Shown one piece after another: positions 47,017 to 55,545 of a stretch of DNA of 63,745 bases. Below the pieces are notes generated by a model. That model searched no databases. It was not told the DNA's origin and saw only the letters and a program-made list of their open reading frames with translations. Source of the stretch: Zelonia costaricensis (Eukaryota; Euglenozoa; Kinetoplastea; Trypanosomatida; Trypanosomatidae); assembly GCA_030849075.1 (NCBI GenBank), contig JASAOO010003444.1, forward strand, positions 1 through 63,745, written 5' to 3'. The translations under genes and the position numbers were made by a program. Position 1 is the stretch's first letter. Each line of letters opens with the position of its first letter.

Positions 47017-48432
47017 ATGCTGTTACCATCGCAGAATCAGCTCTACGGCCACTACGTGGCGCGCTGTGGGCACCACGCGGTGCGCAAGCCGCACCGAGCG
47101 GTGCTGGACCTCCTGGCCGAAGACACCGCCTCGCACGCGGAGCGGCTCGCGGCCGAGGCGGCAGAGCGCGGCGTTGACGCGGCAGATCTCGCGCAGATAG
47201 AGGACAGCTGCGAGGGTGCCGCTACGGCCAGCGACAGGGCAGCCGTCGTCCCACTCGCACGCCGGCGCGTCTTTCGACTCGCCGACTGCGGCGCGAAGGC
47301 GGCGCTAAGCCCCATCTACGTCGGTGCGCGCGGCCTGCTTCCCGTCCTCGACCTCATCGCCGAGCTCCCGCTGTTGGAGACTCTGGATCTGTCGAACATC
47401 GCATCGTGGTACGACAACGACACCTTCGCCGGGACGGCGCAGGGCTCCAGCGTGTCGGGTAACGAAGTGGTCGAGTACCTCTGCGGCGTCCTGCCTCGGC
47501 TGCGCTTTCTGCGCACCCTGGACCTAGGGGCGCAGCCGCTCGGCAGCATCGCTGTTGCGCACCTGCTGGCGGCCGTCGAGCCCATGACGAGCATCGTCGA
47601 CGTGCGCCTCGAGACGAGCTGCGTGGACCCATTCCTTGTCCGCTCCCTTGAGCAGGCGCTTGAGACCCACCGAGAGCTGGCCCCACCTGTCGTGCCGACG
47701 CTGAGGGTGTTCAGCAAAAGCTACACACTGCCCGCCTACATCCAGTCTCTGCCGCCTCTGGACCGGAAGACGCTGCGGGAGCAGCAGGTGCTGCGTGCGC
47801 TGCTGTGCGAGGACGCGACCTTCACGGACGCTCTCACCGAGGCTGAGATGAGCACCGTCGTGCTTACGGCGCGGGTCATGAGCACGACGGAAGCGCTGTT
47901 CCGCTGCGGTGACCGCGGCATCCGCGGAGATGGGCAGCACCTTTTTCTGCTCAAGAGCGGCACGGTACGCGTGTTTGCTGATCTTGCGGGGTTCACGCTG
48001 GCCCGCGGGGACTACTTCGGTGACTCCTACGCTGCCGTGCTGCTGCCGTGCACGCGGCTTGTGGAAGAGGAGCGGGGCGTAGTGTACGCCATCCCGCTGA
48101 GCGCCTGCGCCGCCCTCCTGGCACGCTGGGAGGTCCGCCTCGACGTAGCAACGCCGTGGATAAATCGAACCCCGCTACTGCAGCCCGTCGGGGCGTGGAC
48201 ACGCATGCGCGTTGGCACTTGCAGTGAGCTCGCAACATACGCGGCTGCAGAGACGCTGATCGAGGCGGGCGACGCCGCCGAGAAGCTCTTCCTCGATCGC
48301 GCGCTGGAGGTGCGGGGGTGTGGGGTGCGGGCCCTGCAGCGCCAACTGCGGCCAGTCTTCGCAGCCCTGTCACGCAGCTACTCCCTGCACGAGGACCTCG
48401 GCGTGGACGCGAGCGCTGTGGCGCACGCGTGA
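47017..48432 (+). CDS. LRR protein with C-terminal cyclic-nucleotide-binding-like domain
   Basis: With the ATG at 47017 the protein has 471 aa. An in-frame ATG at 46888 would add 43 low-complexity residues but lies upstream of the likely splice acceptor. Residues about 90-230 contain divergent LRRs (LLETLDLSNIASW, LRFLRTLDLGAQPLG). Residues about 285-400 resemble a cyclic-nucleotide-binding fold: GDRGIRGDGQHLFLLKSGTV, then LARGDYFGDSYAA, then an Arg in LPCTRLVEE, then VVYAIPLSACAALL. The FGE of active domains is FGD here and the phosphate-cassette Arg has a plausible counterpart. Nucleotide binding is possible but unproven. The upstream neighbour is another LRR protein. Confidence 0.78.
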   Translation: MLLPSQNQLYGHYVARCGHHAVRKPHRAVLDLLAEDTASHAERLAAEAAERGVDAADLAQIEDSCEGAATASDRAAVVPLARRRVFRLADCGAKAALSPIYVGARGLLPVLDLIAELPLLETLDLSNIASWYDNDTFAGTAQGSSVSGNEVVEYLCGVLPRLRFLRTLDLGAQPLGSIAVAHLLAAVEPMTSIVDVRLETSCVDPFLVRSLEQALETHRELAPPVVPTLRVFSKSYTLPAYIQSLPPLDRKTLREQQVLRALLCEDATFTDALTEAEMSTVVLTARVMSTTEALFRCGDRGIRGDGQHLFLLKSGTVRVFADLAGFTLARGDYFGDSYAAVLLPCTRLVEEERGVVYAIPLSACAALLARWEVRLDVATPWINRTPLLQPVGAWTRMRVGTCSELATYAAAETLIEAGDAAEKLFLDRALEVRGCGVRALQRQLRPVFAALSRSYSLHEDLGVDASAVAHA

Positions 48433-49141
48433 GGGACCCGGCGAACTCATCGAAATTATGTACACTACGCCACACCGGCAGACGCGTGCGGGGGAAAAAA
48501 CAAGAAAGGACAGCGAAGGCTTTATTCGTCGCAGGTCCCTGCGCGGTTGGGGAGCGGTGGGTCCACTGCCAAGTGTGCGATTCTCGTAGTGACGTGCCAC
48601 GCGAGGCGGATGAGAGCCGCTCGACAGCACGCACCGGCGGCCGGCACCGCAAGGCTTCCCTACTTGCAGAACTCTCTAGTTGCGGGTGAGGAGGCCGGAG
48701 AGGGCCGTGGGCACCGCGGACCGCGCCACACTCCGGCGGCTTTCTTCACACGGGCAGTCCCTGATGGCTCTCTCTCTCTCCTCACTCACGCACACCGCTC
48801 CAAGCTCCCACAGCTGCGTGCGCCCATGTTGTGGCTCAGCACGTCGCACACCCTCCCTCGTCTGTCTTCCTTCTTCTGCCCGCCCCCCCTCCCTCCCTCC
48901 CTCCCTCTATCGCTCCGGTGCTGCATTGCACCCGTGTCCGACGTCGCGCAGACCCCTGTGGCATCGCACGCGAAGTTCCTCGCCTCCCGTCCCTCAAGAC
49001 GTGTGCCACTCCGAGGCGTTTGTGCAGGCGCACCACGCGCGCACCCGTCCCTGTTCTCCTAGCTTAGCCGTGCCCGTGTGGACAGACAGCGTCGGCTGCT
49101 TTCACCCGCGCGCACACCCCCAATCGCTGTAGTAGACACGC
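48433..49141 (+). promoter_or_regulatory. intergenic UTR region
   Basis: No gene is seen. A CCCT tetranucleotide repeat lies at about 48883-48907. A pyrimidine-rich tract at 49045-49060 is followed by AG at 49061-49062, the likely trans-splice site for the next gene (5' UTR about 80 nt). Confidence 0.45.
48883..48907. repeat. (CCCT)n microsatellite / polypyrimidine run
   Basis: About five CCCT units preceded by a C-run, inside a longer pyrimidine-rich stretch of the spacer. Confidence 0.8.
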
Positions 49142-49816
49142 ATGGGCGGCAACTCGTCCAAGCCGGCGGCTCCGCCGGGGCCGCCGCCGCCTCTCTCTGC
49201 CGAGGCGGTGGAGGCACTGTGCCGTGATGCGTATGCAGCTGGCACGAGTGACGCGGAAATGTACTACGCGTCGGAGCGCGAGGTGCTGCGCAGACAGGGC
49301 GCGGTTGCCGGGGCGGGGGCGTGCCTGCTGAGCGCGTGGATGGCGTACGTGTACGGTCGCACCGTCGGCACCCGCGCCGCCGATGACGCAGCGTCCCTCC
49401 GACTGGACGCGCAGCGCCAAGTGCTGGACAAGACGAGCAAAGACCTCGCCCTAGCGCTAGAGGAGAACCGCAGCCTGGCGACCATGCGGCAGGAGCAGGA
49501 CGTCGCGCTGGCGGTGCAGCGGGAGGAGCTGGCAAGGGCGGCGCAGCAGCGGCGTGCGATGCAGCACTCGATGCAGACCCTGTCTCGCCGCAACACGCGG
49601 GTGCAGCGTCGCATGCGCCGCCTCGAGGCTTCGCTGGCGGGCCTTCAGCGCCAAGTGCTGGTCGGGGCAGCTGGTGCTGGACTGGCGCTGCTCGTGGGGA
49701 TGTGGGCGACGCGTCGCTTGCGCCACCGTGCACCGCCGCCACTTGCGGTGCTGCACGAGAGCGTGGCGGCGGCGGCGGCGACACCGGCTGAGGTGCAGGA
49801 GGAGGCGGAGTCGTAG
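49142..49816 (+). CDS. probable N-myristoylated membrane protein with coiled coil, 224 aa
   Basis: The N-terminus MGGNSSKP fits the N-myristoyltransferase consensus (Gly2, Ser at position 6, Lys at position 7), with a Pro-rich stretch after it. A hydrophobic helix spans residues about 53-72 (AVAGAGACLLSAWMAYVYG). A long Gln/Arg/Leu/Glu coiled coil spans about 82-170. A second hydrophobic helix spans about 171-189, followed by a basic TRRLRHR stop. The last 30 residues are Ala/Glu-rich. The architecture suggests a two-pass membrane protein with a coiled coil between the helices, or a lipid-anchored protein on an organelle surface. The compartment is unknown and I do not recognise the family. 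The ATG at 49142 is needed for the myristoylation site. Confidence 0.75.
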   Translation: MGGNSSKPAAPPGPPPPLSAEAVEALCRDAYAAGTSDAEMYYASEREVLRRQGAVAGAGACLLSAWMAYVYGRTVGTRAADDAASLRLDAQRQVLDKTSKDLALALEENRSLATMRQEQDVALAVQREELARAAQQRRAMQHSMQTLSRRNTRVQRRMRRLEASLAGLQRQVLVGAAGAGLALLVGMWATRRLRHRAPPPLAVLHESVAAAAATPAEVQEEAES

Positions 49817-50676
49817 AGGCCCGTCACGCGACGCTGGCACGCTGCACTGCGCGCGCACCGCGCGCCCTGCTCAGCGCGCCCTCCATGCACGGCGACCCAG
49901 CGCCATGCCTTTGTTGGCGTTCTGTGGCTGCCGCAGGGGCGGGGGCCTCGCTGCAACGTGTTGTGCATATTGACGGTCACAAGGACGCAACGCAAGAGAC
50001 AGCCGCTGCTGGCAGTTGAGGGTCGGGCGCTTCTGGCGGACCCGCTGCCTCGTCTGCAAGTGCGCAGAGGGCAACGAGCGCACCACGGTCAATGCATCTC
50101 ACATGCAAAGGTGAGTTCAAGCGCATAGGCGCAGGGGGCGGAAGATGGGGAGGACACGGGGTAGCAGAAATGCTGTACGGGCAGGGTTGCACAACCCGCC
50201 GAGACCGTAGCCTCGCGACTCCTCCTTCGCGTGCTCCTCTGCACTCTTCACGGCCTACCCACAGACAAGTGCACGGGTTGTGCTTCATCTGCCGCTCTCA
50301 GCACCGGTCTCACGCTGCTACTCGCACTAGCGCGCGACTCTCTGACTTCATCGCCATGCTCTCTGACTGCCTCCGGTGCATCCCCCCTTTGCTTCCCCTC
50401 TGCTTCCTGTGTGCTTCCTCCCCCCCCCCCCTCGCGTGCTGGTTGACACGCCGGTTGCGGTGGTGGCGGTGTGGCACACCCCTCCTGTGCTGTAGAGGCG
50501 CGGGGCTTGTGGAGCTGCGCTGCACTATCCTTCTCAGCCGCCTTTTCTTTGCATCATCTCGTTGACTCCCTCTCCTCCCCCCTCCGGCTCTGAACCACGG
50601 CGTGCGTGTGCTTCTGCGCGAAGTCACTCTGGGCTTCTGTGGTGCTACGCCGGACTTGCCGAAGCGTCGGTGGTCG
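49817..50676 (+). promoter_or_regulatory. intergenic UTR region
   Basis: No gene is seen. A 12-nt C-run lies at 50420-50431. Pyrimidine-rich sequence at about 50525-50590 is followed by AG at about 50620-50621, a plausible acceptor for the gene at 50677 (5' UTR about 55 nt). Confidence 0.4.
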
Positions 50677-51456
50677 ATGGAGAAGTCGCGGCGCCCCGCC
50701 GCTCCGTGCTCGCGTCGCATGCGCGCACCGGCGGCGTTGCGTGTGTATCGCCTGCGGGACGCGTGCGCCACCTTGCAGCTGTGTCTGCTCGCACGTCAGT
50801 CGTGCCGCCGCGGCGCGCGTTCGACGCCCGAGGCGGCATACGTGGCGACGTGCGCCGCCGACCTCGGGGCGGAAGCTCGCACTCTGATACCCGCGCCAGA
50901 CTGCGGCACGACGCGCAACGATGCCTCTGAGCTGGAGGTTGCGCCGCCGGCGCCGTGGGTGTACCTCGGCGATGAGTGCGAAGGCGGGGCTGCGGTGTAC
51001 GTCGTACTGCCGACCTACGCGGCGTACTTTTACGACTTTACGATGCGATGGGCCCGCGTGGGGTACACGGAGATGGCGCGGCAGTACACCGGATACGGCA
51101 TCATAGCGCAGCTGCAGACCATCGGCGGCGGCTGGGCTTCGCTGCACCGCGCGGACAGGTCTCTCGTCTGCGCGCTGCAGCTGCTCGCCGTTGCGCAGGC
51201 CGTATTCGACGAGGAGGTGGTGAGCAAGTGCCGCCTCTTCATCGGGTGGGCCCACCTGTGGAACAGCACCCCAGCCAAGGCACTGGAAGTGTTTGAGGGC
51301 GAGCTCGTTGCGGCGCGGCGGCGCGGCGACGCAACACACGAGCGCCGCTGTCTGCACGCGATTGCAAATGCGAGGCACAACCCCCGCCTCGCACCAGGTG
51401 GTGCCCACACGGACCGCTTTCAGCTGGTCGACATGTGGTCACGCGCCTTTGCATAG
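50677..51456 (+). CDS. hypothetical protein, 259 aa
   Basis: Family not recognised. The frame opens at GTG 50602, and the first ATG is 50677. A further ATG at 50719 is possible. Residues 1 to about 50 are very basic (Arg-rich). The central part is Ala/Cys-rich helix, followed by an aromatic segment around WVYLGDECEGGAAVYVVLP and AAYFYDFTMRWARVGY. The C-terminal part, residues about 150-240, is helical in a TPR-like manner (LFIGWAHLWNSTPAKALEVF, then HERRCLHAIANARHNP). This could be a protein-binding solenoid. There are no membrane helices. Codon use matches the neighbouring genes. Confidence 0.75.
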   Translation: MEKSRRPAAPCSRRMRAPAALRVYRLRDACATLQLCLLARQSCRRGARSTPEAAYVATCAADLGAEARTLIPAPDCGTTRNDASELEVAPPAPWVYLGDECEGGAAVYVVLPTYAAYFYDFTMRWARVGYTEMARQYTGYGIIAQLQTIGGGWASLHRADRSLVCALQLLAVAQAVFDEEVVSKCRLFIGWAHLWNSTPAKALEVFEGELVAARRRGDATHERRCLHAIANARHNPRLAPGGAHTDRFQLVDMWSRAFA

Positions 51457-52180
51457 CGCGCCAGATGCGGCCGTCCTGTCCGCTGCGCCGCGTAGAGGGG
51501 AGGGGACCCAGCCTGCGGCGCGTCGTGCTGCGATGCCCCCCCCCCCTCTGCTCGGGACGCTTTGAGCCGATCGAGCCTGCGCCAGTGCCTGTGTGTGTGT
51601 CTGCGCGAGGTATGACACCAGTGAGGGGCTGCGACGTGTGATACACCCGGGGCGTGCCCACAGTTGAGGACAAAAGGCTCACACGAAAAGGAAAATACCG
51701 CAACACGGAGGGAGGGGGTGCGTTGCCGTCGCGGTGTGCGACGATTGCCACCCATCCTGCGCCGCGAGGTGGAGGGGTTGTGGAGGGGAGAGGGTGGACA
51801 CAACGCAGTGGTGCCGTCTGCCTCTCTCTTGAGCTCCTGCGCTTCACCGCACAGACCCTCCGGTGCGCTCGCTTTTTTCCCTGTCTTCACCCTTCCCAAT
51901 TTCTGCGCTCGTGCGCCGCACCGCCCGGCACCGTCCTGAGCGTTGCACGCGACGCTCAGCCCCTAGCAAACTCCATTCCAGAACTGCTCGACAACCCCCA
52001 CGACCTGCATCTCGCTGCGGCTTCCCCTTTTCGCGTCGACGCACACACACACACACACACACACACGTACACATACACACACTTACAGCGGGAAGCGTGC
52101 CTCCTTTCACTTGTGGGCACGACACTCGTAGAAGCTGACGGCAGTACTCCCACCCGCACCCTACGCCCTTCCGCCCCACA
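51457..52180 (+). promoter_or_regulatory. intergenic UTR region
   Basis: No gene is seen. A C-run lies at 51536-51546, a pyrimidine-rich stretch at about 51868-51903 and a CA microsatellite at 52042-52066. Mixed CA-rich and pyrimidine-rich sequence continues to the PARG start codon. Confidence 0.4.
52042..52066. repeat. (CA)n microsatellite
   Basis: About 12 uninterrupted CA units in the 5' spacer of the PARG gene, followed by a shorter interrupted CA/TA stretch to about 52080. Confidence 0.9.
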
Positions 52181-53848
52181 ATGAGCAATCATACCCCAGC
52201 CATGCCGTCCTTCTGGGGACCAGCAGCAGTTGCACCACAGCGCGGCGACAGGATGCGCAGGACGAAGCGGCCGCGACACTGCCGACGACGCGTCGACACG
52301 CTTCTCATGCCAACAGCGGCGGCGCTGTCGCGCCTGGCCACGCTGCGGGCTGCTCTCATCGCCTTCACCGACGGCGTCGAGGACGACGGTGTCGCGCGGC
52401 TAGCGCGGCGGCCGGCGCGGTGGGTGGGGCTCCCCGCGGCGCCGGCGCTGGGGCGTGCGACGCAGCTGCACATGCTCCGCCACTCCATCACGCTGCGCGA
52501 GTTTCTCCTCACGGTGCTGCTGCCCACCGTCGAGTGCGCACTGCAGTTTCACACCATTTTCACCGTTGCGGGCCACTCCGGCGACGGGGGTAGCGGCGGC
52601 TCTACGACATCGCCTGGCGTCCGCTTGCGCCTGAACGCCCCGACGGCGGCTTTCACGCGGCGCGAGGTGTGGTGCCTGCTGGCCAACATGCTGCTCTGCA
52701 CCCTCCCGTCCCGCACCGACCCCGACAGCGCCGAGCCCGGAGAGGACGAGGCGGATGTGAGCAACGGCGAGGAGGCGGCCGCCCTGGTCGAGGCACGGCT
52801 GCTCCCCACGGCGGACTACACCGAGATGGTGAGTGCGCCGGAGGGGGCGAATGAGGTGGAGGTCACAAAGCTGCAGCTTCTCTTCGACTTCCTCGCGGAC
52901 GCCGCGTCCTGGTCGGCGGCGCAGGCCACGGAGACAGAGTTGACGGTGCATCGCTGCCGCGCGAGCACTGGCCTGGCACGAGGGCTGCTTCCCAAGGTGT
53001 GGTGCGTTGGCGGGAGTGACGCGCTGGCGCTGCCGGCCCTGGCACCGCTGGTCCTGCACGCCCTCGGGGAGAGCATCGACGATCAGCAGGCCATGGTTCG
53101 GCTGGACTTCGCGAACAAGTACATCGGCGGAGGCGCCCTCGCGGATGGCGCGGTGCAGGAGGAGATTACGTTTGCGCAGTGTCCGGGGCTCAACACCCTG
53201 CGCTGGAACCACACCCGGCTCGAGCACACGGAGTCGCTCGCCGTCACGAACTACCGGCAGTACGGCCGCATCAAGGCTGGCACGTACGGCGGCGGCATCC
53301 GCTACGGGGAGCCGGTCGGCCCGCCTCAGCGCTGTGGTGGTGCTCTCCTCGCTGTCGACGCACTCGACTTCCGCTACGACTCGGTGGATGAGTACAGCCG
53401 CGCTGCCGTCTACCGGGAGGTCATGAAACTGGTCAGCGGCCTCACGTCGCCTGCCGTGCGGGATGTGACGTGCGTGGCGGGCGGAAACTGGGGCTGCGGC
53501 GTCTTCGGCGGCGACCACGAGTTGAAATGCCTCGTGCAATGGGTGGCCTGCGGCATTGCGGGTAAGAAGCTGCACTACTTCCCCTTCGACAACCCCGCGT
53601 ACGCCGCCTTTGCGCCACGGCTGGCGGCCCGGTTCTCCCCACACTGCACGCCGCCGCTCACGACAGCGAATCTTCTCTCGTTCCTGTACAGCCTCGAGGA
53701 CGCGTCCGATGAGGAGGGCAATGGCGCTGTTGCCCAAGACGTGGCGGACACCGAGGGCGCGGTGGTTGCGGCGCCGGCGGCGGCGGTGGTTGCGGGGTTT
53801 GTGTGGCGCGCCTTTGAGCGGTACTTCCACGTTCCCGCGGACGAGTGA
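52181..53848 (+). CDS. PARG: poly(ADP-ribose) glycohydrolase
   Basis: The 555-aa protein carries the catalytic signature of eukaryotic PARG: DFANKYIGGGALADGAVQEE, with G316-G318 and the tandem acidic residues E327-E328. The second Glu position is the general acid/base of the macrodomain-type fold. Other family segments are the N-terminal accessory helices (HSITLREFLLTVLLPTVECAL), the TYGGGIRYGEPVG ribose-phosphate loop region and the GGNWGCGVFGGDHELKCLVQW strand near the C-terminus. PARG hydrolyses poly(ADP-ribose) chains after DNA damage signalling, in the nucleus and cytosol. An acidic insert near residues 180-200 is extra. The start at 52181 (cccacaATGagc) precedes a basic, possibly nuclear-targeting segment (RMRRTKRPRHCRRRV). 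Confidence 0.93.
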   Translation: MSNHTPAMPSFWGPAAVAPQRGDRMRRTKRPRHCRRRVDTLLMPTAAALSRLATLRAALIAFTDGVEDDGVARLARRPARWVGLPAAPALGRATQLHMLRHSITLREFLLTVLLPTVECALQFHTIFTVAGHSGDGGSGGSTTSPGVRLRLNAPTAAFTRREVWCLLANMLLCTLPSRTDPDSAEPGEDEADVSNGEEAAALVEARLLPTADYTEMVSAPEGANEVEVTKLQLLFDFLADAASWSAAQATETELTVHRCRASTGLARGLLPKVWCVGGSDALALPALAPLVLHALGESIDDQQAMVRLDFANKYIGGGALADGAVQEEITFAQCPGLNTLRWNHTRLEHTESLAVTNYRQYGRIKAGTYGGGIRYGEPVGPPQRCGGALLAVDALDFRYDSVDEYSRAAVYREVMKLVSGLTSPAVRDVTCVAGGNWGCGVFGGDHELKCLVQWVACGIAGKKLHYFPFDNPAYAAFAPRLAARFSPHCTPPLTTANLLSFLYSLEDASDEEGNGAVAQDVADTEGAVVAAPAAAVVAGFVWRAFERYFHVPADE

Positions 53849-54500
53849 TGCGCGGTGATGGAGGCCGTGAGGTCACCGGCTGTTGACTGCTGAGCACGGC
53901 TGTGGCAAAGGCTGCGCATTGCCGCGTCGCTGTTGCGCCTCGCTGAAATGCTGCGCTGTGCTCAAGGCGCGGGTCTCTGTGCCAGTGTGTGTAGAGCCAC
54001 CCGGCGGCGACGAGGGCGTGTGACACGGTATCTTTGCTTGCTCACAAGATTCTCTGACGCTCACGGTGCGGCGCTCTGCTGCCCTCCTTGACGGACAATG
54101 TGGCGCCTGCTTCCGCACTGCTGCTCGACCTCCTCGACTGAGCCTCGGCGGACCCGCGTCTCCCTCCATGTGTGCGACTGCTGTTACTCGTACCACGTCA
54201 ACTACCTCTCATGTCCCCTCCCCCCGTCCCGCTGCGCGCACTGCCGGGTCCGCCCACCCTTTTTCTGGCGCCACCGTCAACACGCACACGCACGCACCCA
54301 CCGACACACACGTTTATACGTGCTATACCCGTGCACGCGCTTAACAGCTGCTGCGCAGCTTCAGCGCATTGCCTCTTCTCTTCGCTTTGGTAGACTGCCG
54401 ATTCTGCCGCTCTGTCCCTCGGTCACGGCCTGCGTTCCACAAGCCGGGCCCCTGCCCCCTGCCCCATCTTATTCCCCCATCGGTGCCAGTCGCGTCGCAG
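53849..54500 (+). promoter_or_regulatory. intergenic UTR region
   Basis: No gene is seen. CA-rich sequence lies at about 54280-54315. Pyrimidine-rich tracts lie at about 54200-54235 and 54404-54480. AG dinucleotides at 54442-54443, 54488-54489 and 54499-54500 are candidate acceptors. The last two would give 5' UTRs of 11 or 0 nt. Confidence 0.45.
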
Positions 54501-54881
54501 ATGAGCAGCGCCGAGGCACTGCAGCCGATCCCGCGCAGCATCGCGCCAGACCAGGAGCTCGCCGTACTCAGGCTGGTGCTGGACCTCCGAAGCCTCGGCG
54601 ATGTCGAGGGCAGCGATAAGGTGCGGCACCGTGTGCGGGAGGCGCTGGTGAAGAGCGCCGACGACGCAGCGGCCATCAGCAAAGTTAACGAAATCCTCCG
54701 CCGCGGCCGACGCGCGCAGAGCAAGCTTGACGGGAGCTACGAGGAGCGCCAGCGCCGTAAGCAGGAGCGCCGGGAGCGGGACATGGCAGCCGCATCGCGC
54801 CTCGTCGATGTCGAGGCCGGCAGCGGTGAGGACTCGGAAGGCTCTGTATCGGCAGAGGAGGATGGCGCGGACGAGGCGTAG
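54501..54881 (+). CDS. small charged hypothetical protein, 126 aa
   Basis: Family not recognised. Residues about 15-60 form amphipathic helices (ELAVLRLVLDLRSLGD, HRVREALVKSADDAAAISKV). Residues about 62-98 are a very basic, probably extended helix (EERQRRKQERRERD). The last 25 residues are acidic (SGEDSEGSVSAEEDGADEA). There is no membrane helix or known motif. The frame is open upstream from a non-ATG codon at 54369, but that part overlies the pyrimidine tracts. The ATG at 54501 lies directly after cgcag, so the mRNA leader would be very short. Codon use and the acidic/basic pattern support a real gene. Confidence 0.68.
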   Translation: MSSAEALQPIPRSIAPDQELAVLRLVLDLRSLGDVEGSDKVRHRVREALVKSADDAAAISKVNEILRRGRRAQSKLDGSYEERQRRKQERRERDMAAASRLVDVEAGSGEDSEGSVSAEEDGADEA

Positions 54882-55545
54882 CCGCTCTTGGCGAGTCTGT
54901 GCGAGTGCATTCGGGATTGCGTCGTGTCGCGCGTAACCCTGTCCGCCCCGCTCCCTGTTCTAAGCAGTCCGAATGGGACCGCGAAACAAATTGATTGAAA
55001 GAGACTTGGGTGGGAAGCTGAGCTGCTGGCCCGCCACGCAGAGAATTCGCAGCTGCAACTCGTGATGGTCACGGCACACACAGCCGGGTCGCTATAGCGG
55101 CGTGACCTGAACGGAGAGAGGTGAGTCAGTCGTGTCGAGGCCGCCGCCTCAGACACTGCCGCTTCCGTGAGCGCGCCTTTGCGGATCCTCTGTCGGCTCG
55201 CGGCTATGAGGGCGGCAGAGGAAACTGGAGACGCGCGTTTCCTCGGATGCTCGAGTGTGCTCGTGTGTGTGTGTGTGTGTGTGTGTGTCTGTAGGTCATG
55301 GCACAACGCATCCGCCGTAGCCGGCTGCTCCGGTCTACGCTCTCCCATGCTTCGCTTCTCGCACCGCTCGGCATTCGTTTTTGCCCGCGTCTGGCACACC
55401 AACGCCCCCACATCGACGCCTTCTCTTCACCAGATTCTCAAGCTCTTACGTTCTCACTAGCGCCAACTCTCTTCTAGCTCTCCTCCACTTCGCACGCCGA
55501 CACACGTACACAACGTTCCGCACGCTTCGATTGTTCACGGCAACC
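54882..55545 (+). promoter_or_regulatory. intergenic UTR region
   Basis: No gene is seen. A TG microsatellite lies at 55263-55288. Pyrimidine-rich sequence at about 55418-55490 contains AG dinucleotides at 55458-55459 and 55475-55476, likely acceptors for the Rid-family gene (5' UTR about 70-90 nt). Confidence 0.45.
55263..55288. repeat. (TG)n microsatellite
   Basis: Thirteen GT units without interruption, the reverse complement of the CA repeats elsewhere in the window. Confidence 0.92.

Noticed and set aside
48883..48907. CCCT repeat considered as telomere-related
   Set aside because: Trypanosomatid telomeres are TTAGGG/CCCTAA repeats; this lacks the AA and sits inside a gene-rich region.
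52400..53830. 476-codon minus frame opposite PARG
   Set aside because: The sense strand has the full PARG signature; the antisense product is unstructured Arg/His-rich sequence.
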